NCBI GenBank assembly: GCA_947650365.1
Contig: CANTAL010000101.1
Location: forward strand, 620,001 to 684,000
Direction: 5' to 3'
DNA from: Chamaelirium japonicum
Taxonomy: Eukaryota; Streptophyta; Magnoliopsida; Liliales; Melanthiaceae
DNA: 64,000 nt
The translations under genes were made by a program, and so were the position numbers. Within the stretch, counting starts at the first letter, position 1; the number at the start of each line of letters is the position of its first letter. Positions 27,397 to 41,029 of the stretch are shown here, in pieces. Under the pieces are notes generated by a model. The model searched no databases, was not told where the DNA came from, and saw only the letters and a program-made list of their open reading frames with translations.

Positions 27397-28357
27397 AATG
27401 GATCATACGAATGAGTAAGAATGGATCGTACGAATGAAATAGAATGGATTGTGCGAATGAATTAGAATGGACCGTACGAATGAATTAGACGTACGAATGA
27501 ATTAGAATGCATACATTCGTGCGAATAAATTAGAATGGATCATACGAATGAGTAAGAATGGATCGTCATTCTAATTCATTCGTATGATCCATTCTAATTC
27601 GTTTGTATCCATTCAATTTCATTCGCATGATCCATTCTAATTCATTCGCGTAATCTATTCTAATTAATTCGTACGATCCATTCTAATTCATTTGTACGAT
27701 CCATTCTAATTCATTCATACAATCCGAATGAATTAGAATGGATCATACGAATGAGTAAGAATGGATCGTGCGAATGAATTAGAATGGATCGTACGAATAA
27801 ATTAGAATCGATACATTCGTGCGAATGAATTAGAATGGATCGTACCAATGAGTAAGAATGGATCGTACGAATGAAATAGAATGGATTGTGCAAATGAATT
27901 AGAATGGATCGTACGAATGAATTAGAATGGATCGTGTGAAAGAATTAGAATGGATTGTATGAATGAATTAGAATAGTTCGTATGAATGAATTAGAATGGA
28001 TCGTACGAATGAATTAGAATGGATCGTACGAATGAATTAGAATGGATCGTACGAATGAATTAGAATGGATACATTCGTGCGAATGAATTAGAATGGATCG
28101 TGCGAATGAATTAGAATTAGAATAGATCGTATGAATGAATTAGAATGGATCCTATGAATGAATTAGAATGGATCGTGCGAATGAATTAGAATGGATCGTA
28201 CAAATGAATTAGAATGGATCGTGCTAATGAATTAGAATTGATCGAACGAATGAATTAGCATGGATCGTGCTAATGAATTAGAATGGAACGTACGAATGAA
28301 TTAGAATGGATCGTGTGAAAGAATTAGAATGGATTGTATGAATGAATTAGAATGAAT
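27397..28357. repeat. R (27397-27566), F (27567-27724), R (27725-28357)
   Basis: The first R block is the second copy of 24638-24808 (TTAGACGTACG at 27486). The F part has a shortened TTTGTATCC unit and stops abruptly at CATACAATCCGAATG (near 27724). The second R block ends at a JA variant (28354) that lacks the C of TTCGAATTC. Confidence 0.91.
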
Positions 28358-29768
28358 TCGTACGATCCATTGAATTCATTCGCACGATCCATTCTAATTC
28401 ATTCATACGATCCATTCTAATTCATTCATACAATCCATTCTAATTCTTTCACACGATCCATTCTAATTCATTCGTAGGATCCATTCTAATTCATTCGTAC
28501 AATCTATTCTATTTCATTCGTACGATCCATTCTTACTCATTCGTATGATCCATTCTAATTTATTCGGACGAATGTATCCATTCTAATTTATTCGTACGAT
28601 CCATTCTAATTCATTCGTACGATCCATTCTAATTCATTCGTCCGATCCATTCTAATTCATTCGCACGAATGTATCCATTCTAATTCATTCGTACGATCCA
28701 TTCTAATTCATTCGTACGATCCATTCTAATTCATTCGTAAGATCCATTCTAATTCATTCGTACGATCCATTCTAATTCATTCATACGATCCATTCTAATT
28801 CATTCGCACGAATGTATCCATTCTAGTTCATTCGTACGATCCATTCTAATTCATTCGTACGATCCATTCTTATTCATTCGCACGATCTATTCTAATTCAT
28901 TCGAACGATCCATTCTAATTCATTCATACGATCCATTCTAATTCATTCGTACGATCCATTCTAATTCATTTGCACAAATGTATCCATTCTAATTCATTCG
29001 TACGATCCATTCTAGTTCATTCGCACGATCCATTCTAATTCTTTCGTACGATCCATTCTAATTCTTTCACACGATCCATTCTAATTCATTCGTACGGTCC
29101 ATTCTAATTCATTCGTACGGTCTATTCTAATTCATTTGCACGATCCATTCTAATTCATTCGTACGATCCATTCTAATTCATTCATACGATCCATTCTAAT
29201 TCATTCGTACGATCCATTCTAATCCATTCGCACAAATGTATCCATTCTAATTCATTCGTACGATCCATTCTAATTCATTCGCACGATCCATTCTAATTTA
29301 TTCGTACGATCCATTCTAATTCGTTCGCACGATCTGTTCTTATTCATTCGTACGATCCATTCTAATTCATTCGTACGATCCATTCTAATTCATTTGTTTG
29401 ATCCATTCTAATTAATTCGTATGATCCATTCTAATTCATTTGTACGATCCATTATAATTCATTCATACAATCCATTCTAATTCATTCGTACGATCCATTC
29501 TAATTCACTCATCGATCCATTCTAATACATTCATACGATCCATTCTAATTCATTTGCACGAATATATCCATTCTAATTCATTGTACGATCCATTCTAATT
29601 CCTTCGTACGATCCATTCTAATTCATTCGTACGATCTATTCTAATTTATTCGTACGATCCATTCTAATTCATTCGTACGATACATTCTAATTCCTTTGTA
29701 CGATCCATTCTAATTCATTCGTACGATCCATTCTAATTCATTCGTATAATCTATTCTAATTCATTCGT
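28358..29768 (+). repeat. F array
   Basis: About 60 units running from JA to JC reversed (29763-29774). 28-mers lie near 28658, 28806, 28971 and 29229. Confidence 0.94.
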
Positions 29769-30867
29769 ACGAATGGATACATTCGTGTGAATGAATTAGA
29801 ATGGATTGTACGAATGAGTAAGCATGGATCGTACGAATGAAATAGAATGGATTGCACGAATGAATTAGAATGGATCGTACGAATGAATTAGAATGGATCG
29901 TGTGAAAGAATTAGAATGGATTGTATGAATGAATTAGAATGGATCGTACGAATGAATTAGAATGGATCATACTAGGATCCATTCTAAATCATTCGTACAA
30001 TCTATTCTATTTCATTCGTACGATCCATTCTAACTCATTCGTATGATCCATTCTAATTCATTCGGACGAATGTATCCATTCTAATTTATTCGTACGATCC
30101 ATTCTAATTCATTCGTATGATCCATTCTAATTCATTCGTACGATCCATTCTTACTCATTCATATGATCGATTCTAATTCATTCGTACGATCCATTCTAAT
30201 TCATTCGTACGATCGATTCTAATTCATTCGCACTATCCATTCTAATTCATTCGTACGATCCACTCTAATTCATTCGTATGATCCATTCTAATTTATTCGT
30301 TCAAATATATCCATTCTAATTCATTCGTACGATCTATTCTAATTCATTCGCACGATCTCGCACGAGTGTATCCATTCTAAATCATTTGCACGATCCATTC
30401 TAATTCATTCCTATGATCTATTCTAATTCATTCGTACGATCCATTATAATTCATTCTAATTCATTCGTACGATACATTCTACGATCCATTCTAATTAATT
30501 CGTACAATCTATTCAAATTCATTCATACGATCCATTCTAATTCATTCGCATGAATGTATCCATTCTAATTCATTCATACGATCCATTCTACTTCATTCGT
30601 ACGATCCATTCTAATTCATTCGCATGAATGTAACCATTCTAATTCATTCGTACGATCCATTCTAATTCATTCGTACGATCCATTCTAATTCATTCATCCG
30701 ATCCATTCATACTCATTCGTATGATCAATTCTAATTCATTCGCACGAATGTATCCATTCTAATTCATTCGTACGATCCTGAATTAGAATGGATCGTACGA
30801 ATGAATTAGAATGGATACCTTTGTGCATATGAATTAGAATGGATCGTACGAATGAAATAGAATGAAT
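29769..30867. repeat. R (29769-29973), F (29974-30778), R (30779-30867)
   Basis: The first R block ends at CATACTAGGATCC. The F block contains truncated units near 30354 (CGATCTCGCACG) and 30478. F turns to R at CGATCCTGAATTAG (near 30776), and the last R block has a CCTTTGTGCATATG unit before JA (30864). Confidence 0.9.
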
Positions 30868-31834
30868 TCGTACGATCCATTCGAATTCATTCGCACGATC
30901 CATTCTAATTCATTCATACAAGCCATTCTAATTCTTTCACACGATCCATTCTAATTCATTCGTAGGATCCATTCTAATTCATTCGTACAATCTATTCTAT
31001 TTCATTCATACGATCCATTCTTACTCATTCGTATGATCCATTCTAATTCATTCGGACGAATGTATCCATTCTAATTTATTCGTACGATCCAATCTAATTC
31101 ATTCGTATGATCCATTCTAATTCATTCGTACGATCCATTCTAATTCATTCGTCCGATCCATTCTAATTCATTCGCACGAATGTATCCATTCTAATTCATT
31201 CGTACGATCCATTCTAATTCATTCGTACGATCCATTCTAATTCATTCGTACGATCCATTCTAATTCATTCGCACGAATGTATCCATTCTAGTTCATTCGT
31301 ACGATCCATTCTAATTCATTCGTACGATCCATTCTAATTCATTCGTACGATCCATTCTATTTTATTCATACGATCCATTCTAATTCATTCGTACGATCCA
31401 TTCTAATTCATTCGCACAAATGTATCCATTCTAATTCATTCGTACGATCCATTCTAATTCATTCGTACGATCCATTCTAATTCATTCGCACGAATGTATC
31501 CATTCTAATTCATTCGTACGATCCATTCCAATTCATTCGTACGATCCATTCTAATTAATTCGTATGATACATTCTAATTCATTCGTATGATCAATTCTAG
31601 TTCATTCGTACAATCCATTCTAATTCATTCGTACGATCCATTCTGATTCATTCGCACGATCCATTCTAATTCATTCATACAATCCATTCTAATTCTTTCA
31701 CACGATCCATTCTAATTCATTCGTACGATCCATTCTAATTCATTCGTGCAATCCATTCTATTTCATTCGTACGATCCATTCTTACTCATTCGTACGATCC
31801 ATTCTAATTCATTCACACGAATGTATCCATTCGT
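30868..31834 (+). repeat. F array
   Basis: The block runs from JA to JC (31829-31840, with CGTGCG in place of CGTACG). About 40 units, with regular 28-mers near 31168, 31270, 31408 and 31490. Confidence 0.94.
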
Positions 31835-32544
31835 GCGAATGAATTAGAATAGATTGTATGAATGAATTAGAATGGATCGTATGAATGAATTAGAATGGAT
31901 CGTATGAATGAATTAGAATGGATCATACCAATGAATTAGAATGGATCGTGCGAATGAATGAGAATGGATCGTAAGAATGAATTAGAATGGATCATACGAA
32001 TGAACTAGAATGGATACATTCATGCGAATGAATTAGAATGGATCGTACGAATGAATTAGAACGGATCGTACGAATGAATTAGAATGGATCGTACGAATGA
32101 GTAAGAATGGATCGTACGAATGAAATAGAATGGATTGTACGAATGAATTCGAATGGATCGTGCGAATGAATTCGAATGGATCGTACGAATGAATTAGAAT
32201 GGATCGTACGAATGAATTAGAATGGATACATTCGTGCGAATGAATTAGAATGGATACATTCGAGCGAAAGAATTAGAATAGATCGTATGAATGAATTAGA
32301 ATGGATCCTATGAATGAATTAGAATGGATCGTACGAATGAATTAGAATGGATCGTGCTAATGAATTAGAATTAATCGAACGAATGAATTAGCATGGATCG
32401 TGCTAATGAATTAGAATGGAACGTACGAATGAATTAGAATGGATCGTGTGAAAGAATTAGAATGGATTAGAATGGATCTTACGAATTAGAATGGATCCAT
32501 TCCAATGGGTAAATAGAATGGATCGTACGAATGAATTAGAATGG
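31835..32544 (-). repeat. R array with disordered 3' end
   Basis: Regular up to about 32460. It then breaks into partial units (TTACGAATTAG, GGATCCATTCCAATGGG), including a GGGT found nowhere else nearby. It leads into the hairpin at 32545. Confidence 0.9.
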
Positions 32545-32590
32545 ATACATTAGAATGATTCTATTTCTAATGTATAGCTCATATGAATGT
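32545..32590. repeat. Hairpin plus TAGCTC element, copy 1
   Basis: ATACATTAGAA (32545-32555) and TTCTAATGTAT (32565-32575) form perfect 11-bp arms around a 9-nt loop. They are followed by TAGCTCATATGAATGTA, which does not fit the monomer. The same block recurs at 43315-43360, and related TAGCTC copies lie at 43061-43200 and 43460-43475. Origin unknown; it may be a breakpoint scar or a remnant of a different sequence. Confidence 0.85.
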
Positions 32591-32925
32591 ATCCATTCTA
32601 ATTCATTCATACGATCCATTCTAATTCATTCGTACGATCCATTCTAATTCATTTGTACCATCCATTCTAATTCATTCGTCCGATCCATTCTAATTCATTC
32701 GCACGAATGTATCCATTCTAATTCATTCGTATGATCCATTCTAATTCATTCGTACGATCCATTCTAATTCATTCGTAAGATCTATTCTAATTCATTCGTA
32801 CGATCCATTCTAATTCACTCATACGATCCATTCTAATACATTCATACGATCCATTCTAATTCATTTGCACGAATATATCCATTCTAATTCATTCGTACGA
32901 TCCATTCTAATTCATTCTAATTCAT
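32588..32925 (+). repeat. F array
   Basis: About 14 regular units that resemble 15.1-15.35 kb (TTTGTACCATCC unit near 32652). The block decays into partial units near 32915. Confidence 0.92.
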
Positions 32926-33000
32926 TCGCATGACATATAATTCATTCGCACGATCCATTCTAATTCTTATCGTATGAGTGAATTAGTTCTAATTCATTCT

Positions 33001-34349
33001 AATTAGAATGAGTAAGAATGAATGGATCGTACGATTAATTCTAATTCATATGATACATTCTAATCCATTCGTACTCTAATATGGATCGTACGAATGAAAT
33101 AGAATGGATTAGAATGGATCGTACGAAGGAATTAGAATGGATCGTACGAATGAATTAGAATGGATCGTGCTAATGAATTAGAATTAATCGAACGAATGAG
33201 TTAGCATTCTAATTCATTCAAACGATCCATTCTAATTTATTCGTACGATCCATTCTAATTCATTTGTACCATCCATTCTAATTCATATGAATTCATTTGT
33301 ACCATCCATTCTAATTCATTCGTCCGATCCATTCATACATTCATACTCTAAATAGAAATGAATGGATCGTACGATTAATTCTAATTCATTTCTATTTATT
33401 CATACAAATGAATTAGACTGGATACATTAGAATGGATCATACGTACAAATGTATCCATTCGAATGTATCGTACGATCCATATTAGAATGTATCCATTCAT
33501 ACAATCCATTTTAATTCATTCGCACAAATGTATCCATTCTAATTCATTCGTACGATCCATTCTAATTCATTCGTACGATCAGTTCTAATTCATTCATACG
33601 ATCCATTCTAATTCATTCGTATGATCCATTCTAATTCACTCATACGATCCATTCTAATACATTCATACGATCCATTCTAATTCATTTGCACGAATATATC
33701 CATTCTATTTCATTCGTACGATCCATTCTAATTTCTTCGTACGATCCATTCTAATTCATTCGTACGATCTATTCTAATTCATTCGTACGATCCATTCAAT
33801 TCATTCGCACGAATGTATCCATTCTAATTCATTCGTACGATCCATTCTAATTCATTCGCACGATCCATTCTAATTCATTCGTGCGATCCATTCTAATTCT
33901 TTCACACGATCCATTCTAATTCATTCGTACGATCCATTCTAATTCATTCGCACGATCCATTCTAATTCATTCGTATGAATTAGACTCACACGATAAGAAT
34001 TACAAATAAATTAGAATGGATCGGACGAATGAATTAGAATGGATCATACGAATGAATTAGAATGGATCATATTAATGAATTAGAATGGATCGTACGAATG
34101 AATTAGAATGGATAGTATGAATGAATTAGAATGGATCATACGAATGAATTAGAATGGATCATACGAATGAGTAAGAATGGATCGAACGAATGAAATAGAA
34201 TGGATTGTATGAATGAATTAGAATGGATACATTCATGCGAATGAATTAGAATGGATCGGACGATTGAATTAGAATGGATACATAGGATCCATTCTAATAA
34301 GAATATATTCTAATTAGAATATATTCATTTGCACGAATATATCCATTCT
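33001..34349. repeat. 1.35-kb mosaic module, copy 1
   Basis: Landmarks are AATTAGAATGAGTAAG (33001 and 34350), the CTAATATGGATCG block (near 33077 and 34426, and also 35792) and AACGAATGAGTTAGC (33191, 34540 and 35904). Spacings are 1,349 bp between the first two copies and 1,364 bp to the third landmark. Scrambling therefore preceded the duplication. Confidence 0.88.
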
Positions 34350-35700
34350 AATTAGAATGAGTAAGAATGAATGGATCGTACGATTAATTCTAATTCATAT
34401 GATACATTCTAATCCATTCGTACTCTAATATGGATCGTACGAATGAAATAGAATGGATTAGAATGGATCGTACGAAGGAATTAGAATGGATCGTACGAAT
34501 GAATTAGAATGGATCGTGCTAATGAATTAGAATTGATCGAACGAATGAGTTAGCATTCTAATTCATTCATACGATCCATTCTAATTCATTCGTACGATCT
34601 ATTCTAATTCATTTGTACCATCCATTCTAATTCATATGAATTCATTTGTACCATCCATTCTAATTCATTAGTCCGATCCATTGTTACATTCATACTCTAA
34701 ATAGAAATGAATGGATCGTACGATTAATTCTAATTCATTTCTATTTATTCATACTCTAATTCATTCTAATTCATTCGAATGTATCGTACGTACAAAAGAA
34801 TGGATCGTACGAATAAATAAGAATGGATACATTTGTACAAATGGATACATTCTAATATGGATCTATTCTAATTCATTCGTACGATCCATTCTAATTCATT
34901 CGCTCGAATGTATCCATTCTAATCCATTCGTACGATCATTTGTACCATCCATTAGAATGGATAATTCACATTAGAATTAGAACGGATCATACGATCCATT
35001 CTAATCCATTCTAATATGATCCATTCTAATCCATTTGTACGATCCATTCTAATTCATTCGTACGATCCATTCTAATTCATTCTAATTCGAATGAGTACAA
35101 ATGAATTAGAATGGATCCATTCTAATTCGAATGTATCCATTCTAATTCATTCGCACGAATGTATCCATTCTAATTCATTCGTACGATCCATTCTAATTCA
35201 TTCATATGATCCATTCTAATTAATTCGTATGATCCATTCTAATTCACTCGTACGATCCATTCTTATTCATTCATACGATCCATTCTAATTCATTCTAATT
35301 CGAATGAATGAATTAATTCTAATTAAAATGGATCAAATGAATTAGAATGAATAATTAGAGTATGAATGTATCCATTCTAATTCTTTCACACGAATTAGAG
35401 TATGAATGTATCCATTCGAATGTATCGTACGATCCATTCTAATTCATTCGTACTCTAATTCGTTCGTACGATCCATTACAATCCATTCTAATTCTTTCAC
35501 ACGAATTAGAGTATGAATGTATCCATTCGAATATATCGTACGATCCATTCTAATTCATTCGTACTCTAATTCGTTCGTACGAATGAATTAGAATGGATTC
35601 ATTTTAATTCTTATTTATGAATAAATAAGAATGGATACAATCCATTTAGATTCATTCGCACAAATGTATCCATGCAAATTCATTCGTACGATCCAGTCTA
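34350..35700. repeat. 1.35-kb mosaic module, copy 2
   Basis: It shares the first part (34350-34760) with copy 1 and then diverges. It contains the 14-bp palindrome CATTTGTACAAATG (34830-34843), a GGATCC-centred 26-bp palindrome (35103-35128), and two nearly identical stretches about 124 bp apart (ACACGAATTAGAGTATG, near 35388 and 35502). Confidence 0.85.
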
Positions 35701-35769
35701 ATTCATTCGTACGATCCATTCTAATTCTTCGTACGATCCATTCTAATTCATTCGTACGATCTATTCTAA

Positions 35770-36110
35770 TTCATTCGTACGATCCATTCTAATATGGATC
35801 GTACGAATGAAATAGAATGGATTAGAATGGATCGTACGAATGAATTAGAATGGATCGTACGAATGAATTAGAATGGATCGTGCTAATGAATTAGAATTGA
35901 TCGAACGAATGAGTTAGCATTCTAATTCATTCATACGATCCATTCTAATTCATTCGTACGATCCATTCTAATTCATTTGTACCATCCATTCTAATTCATA
36001 CGAATTTATTTGTACCATCCATTTTAATTCATTCGTCCGATCCATTCATACATTCATACTCTAAATAGAAATGAATGGATCATACGATTAATTCTAATTC
36101 ATTCGTACGT
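35770..36110. repeat. 1.35-kb mosaic module, copy 3 (partial)
   Basis: Only the middle part is present: the CTAATATGGATCG block, AACGAATGAGTTAGC at 35904, the TTTGTACCATCC pair, and TAAATAGAAATGAATGG near 36062. It ends in diverged mosaic. Confidence 0.84.
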
Positions 36111-36627
36111 TCGTATGAATGAATTAATTCGTACGATCCATTCTAATTTATCAATTCATTCTAATTCATTTGTATGAATTAGAATGGATCATACAAATGA
36201 ATGTATTAGAATGGATCCATTCTAATTCTAATTCATTCTAATTCGTCCGAATGAATTAGAATGGATCGTACGAATGAATTAGAATGGATCGTACGAATGA
36301 ATTAGAATGGACCGTACGAATGAATTAGAATGGATACATTCGTGCGAATGAATTAGAATGGATCGGACGAATGAATTAGAATGGATCGTACGAATGAATT
36401 AGAATGGATCATACGAATGAATTAGAATGGATCATACGAATGAGTAAGAATGGATCGTACGAATGAAATAGAATAGATTGTACGAATGAATTAGAATGGA
36501 TCCTACGAATGAATTAGAATAGATCGTGTGAAAGAATTAGAATGGATTGTATGAATGAATTAGAATGAATTCGTACGATCCATTCGAATTCATTTGCACG
36601 ATCCATTCTAATTCATTCATACGATCC

Positions 36628-36669
36628 ATTCGTACGATCGTACGAATTAGAATGGATCCATTCTAATTC
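36628..36669. repeat. Compound palindrome in mosaic
   Basis: ATTCGTACGATCGTACGAAT (36628-36647) is a perfect 20-bp palindrome. It overlaps a second perfect 26-bp palindrome centred on GGATCC (36644-36669). Together they bring F, R and F units head to head within 42 bp. Confidence 0.9.
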
Positions 36670-37599
36670 ATTCGTAAGATCCATTCTAATTCATTCATAC
36701 GATCCATTCTAATTCATTCGTACGATCCATTCTAATTCATTCGCACGAATGTATCCATTCTAGTTCATTCATATGATCCATTCTAATTCATTCGTATGAT
36801 CCATTCTAATCTATTCGTACGATCCATTCTAATTCATTCACACGATCCATTCTAATTCATTCATACAATCCATTCTAATTCTTTCACACGATCCATTCTA
36901 ATTCATTCGTAGGATCCATTCTAATTCTAATGTGAATGAGTAAGAATGGATACATTCAATTATCGTACGATCCATTCTAATTCATTCGTATGATCCATTC
37001 TAATTCGTATGATCCATTCTAATTCATTTGTACTCATTCGAATTAGAATGAATTAGAATGGATCATACGAATGAATTAGAATGGATCGTACGAATAAATT
37101 AGAATAAATAATTCGTATCATAGAATGAATTAGAATGGATCGTACGAATTAGAATGTATACATTCATATTCTAATTCATATGAATGATCCATTCTAATTC
37201 ATTCGTACGATCCATTCTAATTCATTCTAATTCGAATGAGTACAAATGAATTAGAATGGATACATTCGTGCGAATGAATTAGAATGGATCGTACGAATTA
37301 ATCCATTCTAATATGGATTAGAATGGACCGTATGAGCTATTCTAATTCTAATTCATTCGTACGATCCTTTCTAATTCATTCGTATGATCTATTCGTACGA
37401 TCCATTCTATTAGAATGAATTAGAATGGATCGTATGAATGAAGTAGAATAGATCTTAATTCTAATTTCATTCGTACGAATGGATCATTTGAGTGAATTAC
37501 AATGGATCGTACGATCCATTGTAATCCATTCGTATGATCTATTCTACTTCATTCATACGATCTAATGAGTGGATCGTACGAATTAATTAGTATGATCCA

Positions 37600-38857
37600 T
37601 TCTAATCCATTCGTATGATCTATTCTAATTCATTCGCACCATCCATTCTAATTCATTCGTACAATCCATTCTAATTCATTCGTATGATCCATTCTAACTC
37701 ATTCGGTGGATCCATTCTAATTCATTCGTACGATCCATTCTAATTCATTCCCACGATCCATTCTAATTTATTCGTACGATCCATTCTAATTCATTCGTAC
37801 GATCTATTCTAATTCATTCACACGAATGTAACCATTCTAATTCATTCATACGATTCATTCTAATTCATTCGTATGAGCTATTCTAATTCATTCGTACGAT
37901 CCATTCTAATTCATTCGTAAGATCCATTCTAATTCATTCGTATGATCCATTCTAATTCATTCGTATGATCCATTCTAATTCATTCACACGAATGTATCCA
38001 TTCTAATTCATTAATATGATCCATTCTAATTCATTCGTACGATCCATTCTAATTCATATGCACAAAGGTATCCATTCTAATCCATTCGTAGGATCCATTC
38101 TAATCCATTCGTACGATCCATTCTAATTCATTCGTACGATCCATTCTAATTCATTCGCTCGAATGTATCCATTCTAATCCATTCGTACGATCCATTCTAA
38201 TCCATTCGTACGATCCATTCTAATTCATTCGTATGAATGTAACCATTGTAATTCATTCATTTGATCCATTCTAATTCATTCGTACGATCCATTCTAATTT
38301 ATTCGTCCCATCCATTCTAATTCATTCGCACGAATGTATCCATTCTAATTCATTCGTACGATCCATTCTAATTCATTCGTACGATCCATTCTAATTCATT
38401 CGTAAGATCCATTCTAATTCATTCGTACGATCCATTCTAATTCATTCGTACGATCCATTCTAATTCATTCGCACGATCCATTCTAATTCATTTGCACGAA
38501 TATATCCATTCTAATTCATTCGTACGATCCATTCTAATTCCTTCGTACGATCCATTCTAATTCATTCATACGATCCATTCTAATTCATTCGCACGATCCA
38601 TTCTAATTCATACATAGGATCCATTCTAATTCATTCATACGATCTATTCTAATTCTTTCACATGAATGTATCCATTCTAATTCATTCGCACGAATGTATC
38701 CATTCTAATTCATTCGTACGAATCCATTCTAATTCATTCGTACAATCTATTCTATTTCATTCGTACGATCCATTCTAGTTCATTCGTACGATCCATTCTA
38801 ATTCATTCGTACGTATTTCATCGTACGATCCATTCTTACTCATTCGTATGATCCATT
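37600..38857 (+). repeat. F array
   Basis: The array becomes regular again. Markers are TATGCACAAAGGTATCC (near 38049), CGCTCGAATG and a GTAACC/CATTTG module variant (near 38240), the same order as at 15.7-15.9 kb and 18.9-19.1 kb. It ends at JB reversed (38851-38863). Confidence 0.93.
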
Positions 38858-39229
38858 ATGGATACATTCATGCGAATGAATTAGAATGGATCATACGAAT
38901 GAGTAAGAATGGATCGTACGAATGAAATAGAATAGATTGTGCGAATGAATTAGAATGGATCGTAGAATGGATCAGAATAGATCGTGTGAAAGAATTAGGA
39001 TGGATTGTATGAATGAATTAGAATGAATTCGTACGATCCATTCGAATTCATTCGCACGATCCATTCTAATTCATTCATACGATCCATTCTAATTCTTTCA
39101 CACGATCTATTCTGATCCATTCTACGATCCATTCTAATTCATTCGCACAATCCATTCTATTTCATTCGTACGATCCATTCTTACTCATTCGTATGATCCA
39201 TTCTAATTCATTCGCACAAATGTATCCAT
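38858..39229. repeat. R (38858-39027) then F (39028-39229)
   Basis: A compact switch series: JB reversed, JA (39025), then JB (39224-39236). The R part resembles 5799-5940 (CGTAGAATGGATCAGAATAG). The F part has shortened units (CTGATCCATTCTACG). Confidence 0.91.
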
Positions 39230-40212
39230 AATGGATCATACGAATGAGTAAGAATGGATCGTACGAATGAAATAGAATGGATTGTACGAATGAATTAGAA
39301 TGGATCGTGCGAATGAATTAGAATGGATCGTACGAATGAATTAGAATGGATCGTACGAATAAACTAGAATGAATTAGAATAGATTGCGCGAATGAATTAG
39401 AATGGATCGTACGAAAGAATTAGAATGGATTAGAATGGATCGTGTGAAAGAATTAGAATGAAATAGAATGGATCGTACGAATGAATTAGAATGGATTGTA
39501 CGAATGAATTAGAATGGGTCGTACGAATGAATTAGAATGGATCGTATGAATGAATTAGAATGGATACATTCGTGCGAATGAATTAGAATGGATTGGACGA
39601 ATGAATTAGAATGGATCGTACGAATAAATTAGAATGGATCAAATGAATGAATTAGAATGGTTACATTCATGCGAATGAATTAGAATGGATCGTACGAATG
39701 GATTAGAATGGATACATTCGAGCGAATGAATTAGAATGGATCGTACGAATGAATTAGAATGGATCGTACGAATGGATTAGAATGGATCCTACGAATGGAT
39801 TAGAATGGATACCTTTTGTGCATATGAATTAGAATGGATCGTACGAATGATTTAGAATGGATCATATTATTGAATTAGAATGGATCGTACGAATTAATTA
39901 GAATGGATCATATTAATGAATTAGAATGGATCGTACGAATGAATTAGAATGGATACATTCGTGCGAATGAATTAGAATGGATCGTGCGAATCAATTAGAC
40001 TGGATCGTGCGAATCAATAAGAATAGATCATACGAATGAATTAGAATGGATTGTACGAATTAAAAAGAATGGATACATTCGTGTGAATGAATTAGAATCG
40101 ATTGTATGAATGAATTAGAATGGATCATACGAATGAATTAGAATGGATCATACGAATTAATTAGAATGGATCATACGAATGAATTAGAATAGATCATACG
40201 AATGAATAAGAA
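39230..40212 (-). repeat. R array
   Basis: It includes disordered units at 39360-39460, the reversed CATTTG/GTAACC module near 39628, and the CGTGCGAATCAATTAGACTGG marker near 39986. R turns to F at AATAAGAATCCATTC (near 40210). Confidence 0.92.
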
Positions 40213-41029
40213 TCCATTCTAATTCAATCGTCCGATCCATTCTAATTCATTTGCATGAATGTATCCATTCTAATTCATTCGTACAATCCATTCTATTTCA
40301 TTCGTACGGTCCATTCTAATTCATTCGTACGTTCCATTCTAATTCATTAGCACGATCCATGCTAATTCATTCATTCGATCAATTCTAATTCATTAGCACG
40401 ATCCATTCTAATTCATTCGTACGATCCATTCTAATTCATTCGCACGATCCATTCTAATTCATTCATAGGATCCATTCTAATTCATTCATACGATCTATTC
40501 TAATTCTTTCGCACGAATGTATCCATTCTAATTCATTCGCACGAATGTATCCATTCTAATTCATTCGTACGATCCATTCTAATTCTTTCACACGATCCAT
40601 TCTAATTCATTCGCACAATCCATTCTATTTTATTCGTACGATCCATTCTTACTCATTCGTATGATCCATAATAATTCATTCGCACGAATGTATCCATAAT
40701 GGATCATACGAATGAGTAATAATGGATCGTACGAATGAATTAGAATGGATCGTACGAATGAATTAGAATAGATTGTGCGAATGAATTAGAATGGATCATG
40801 CGAATGAAATAGAATGGATACAAATGAATTAGAATGGATCATACGAATGAATTAGAATGACGATCCATTCTTACTCATTCGTATGATCAATTCTAATTTA
40901 TTCGCACGAATGTATCCATTCTAATTCATTCGTACGTCTAATTCATTCGTACGGTCCATTCTAATTCATTCGCACAATCCATTCTATTTCATTCGTACGA
41001 TCCATTCTTACTCATTCGTATGATCCATT
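40213..41029. repeat. F (40213-40697), R (40698-40860), F (40861-41029)
   Basis: The switches are JB (40692-40704), an irregular R-to-F turn (GAATGACGATCC, near 40858), and JB reversed (41023-41035). The first F block carries TTAGCACGATCCATGC near 40344. Confidence 0.91.

Larger units (their letters stand above)
32926..37600. repeat. Scrambled satellite mosaic
   Basis: Partial units of 5-20 bp from both strands are joined in irregular order, with intact stretches between: F at about 33490-33970, 35135-35300, 35640-35795, 35925-36060 and 36650-36930; R at about 33990-34285, 35800-35925 and 36240-36575. The mosaic parts read like ATTCTAATATGGATC or TCTAAATAGAAATGAATGG, combinations absent from regular arrays. 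JA occurs at 36567. No foreign insert was found: nearly all pieces are monomer-derived. Confidence 0.88.

Noticed and set aside
32545-32575. Rho-independent terminator at the hairpin
   Set aside because: The stem is AT-rich with no following T tract, and there is no gene upstream. A eukaryotic satellite context makes this reading unlikely.
34711-34974. Open frame of 87 codons on the + strand
   Set aside because: It lies wholly in scrambled satellite and its translation is monomer-derived (IHSNSF-type repeats). There is no start context, no domain and no codon bias beyond the repeat. Chance loss of stop codons explains it.
32926-37600. Transposon insertion in the mosaic
   Set aside because: No terminal inverted repeats, target-site duplications, poly-A tail, LTR or transposase/reverse transcriptase coding was seen. 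The pieces are nearly all monomer fragments.
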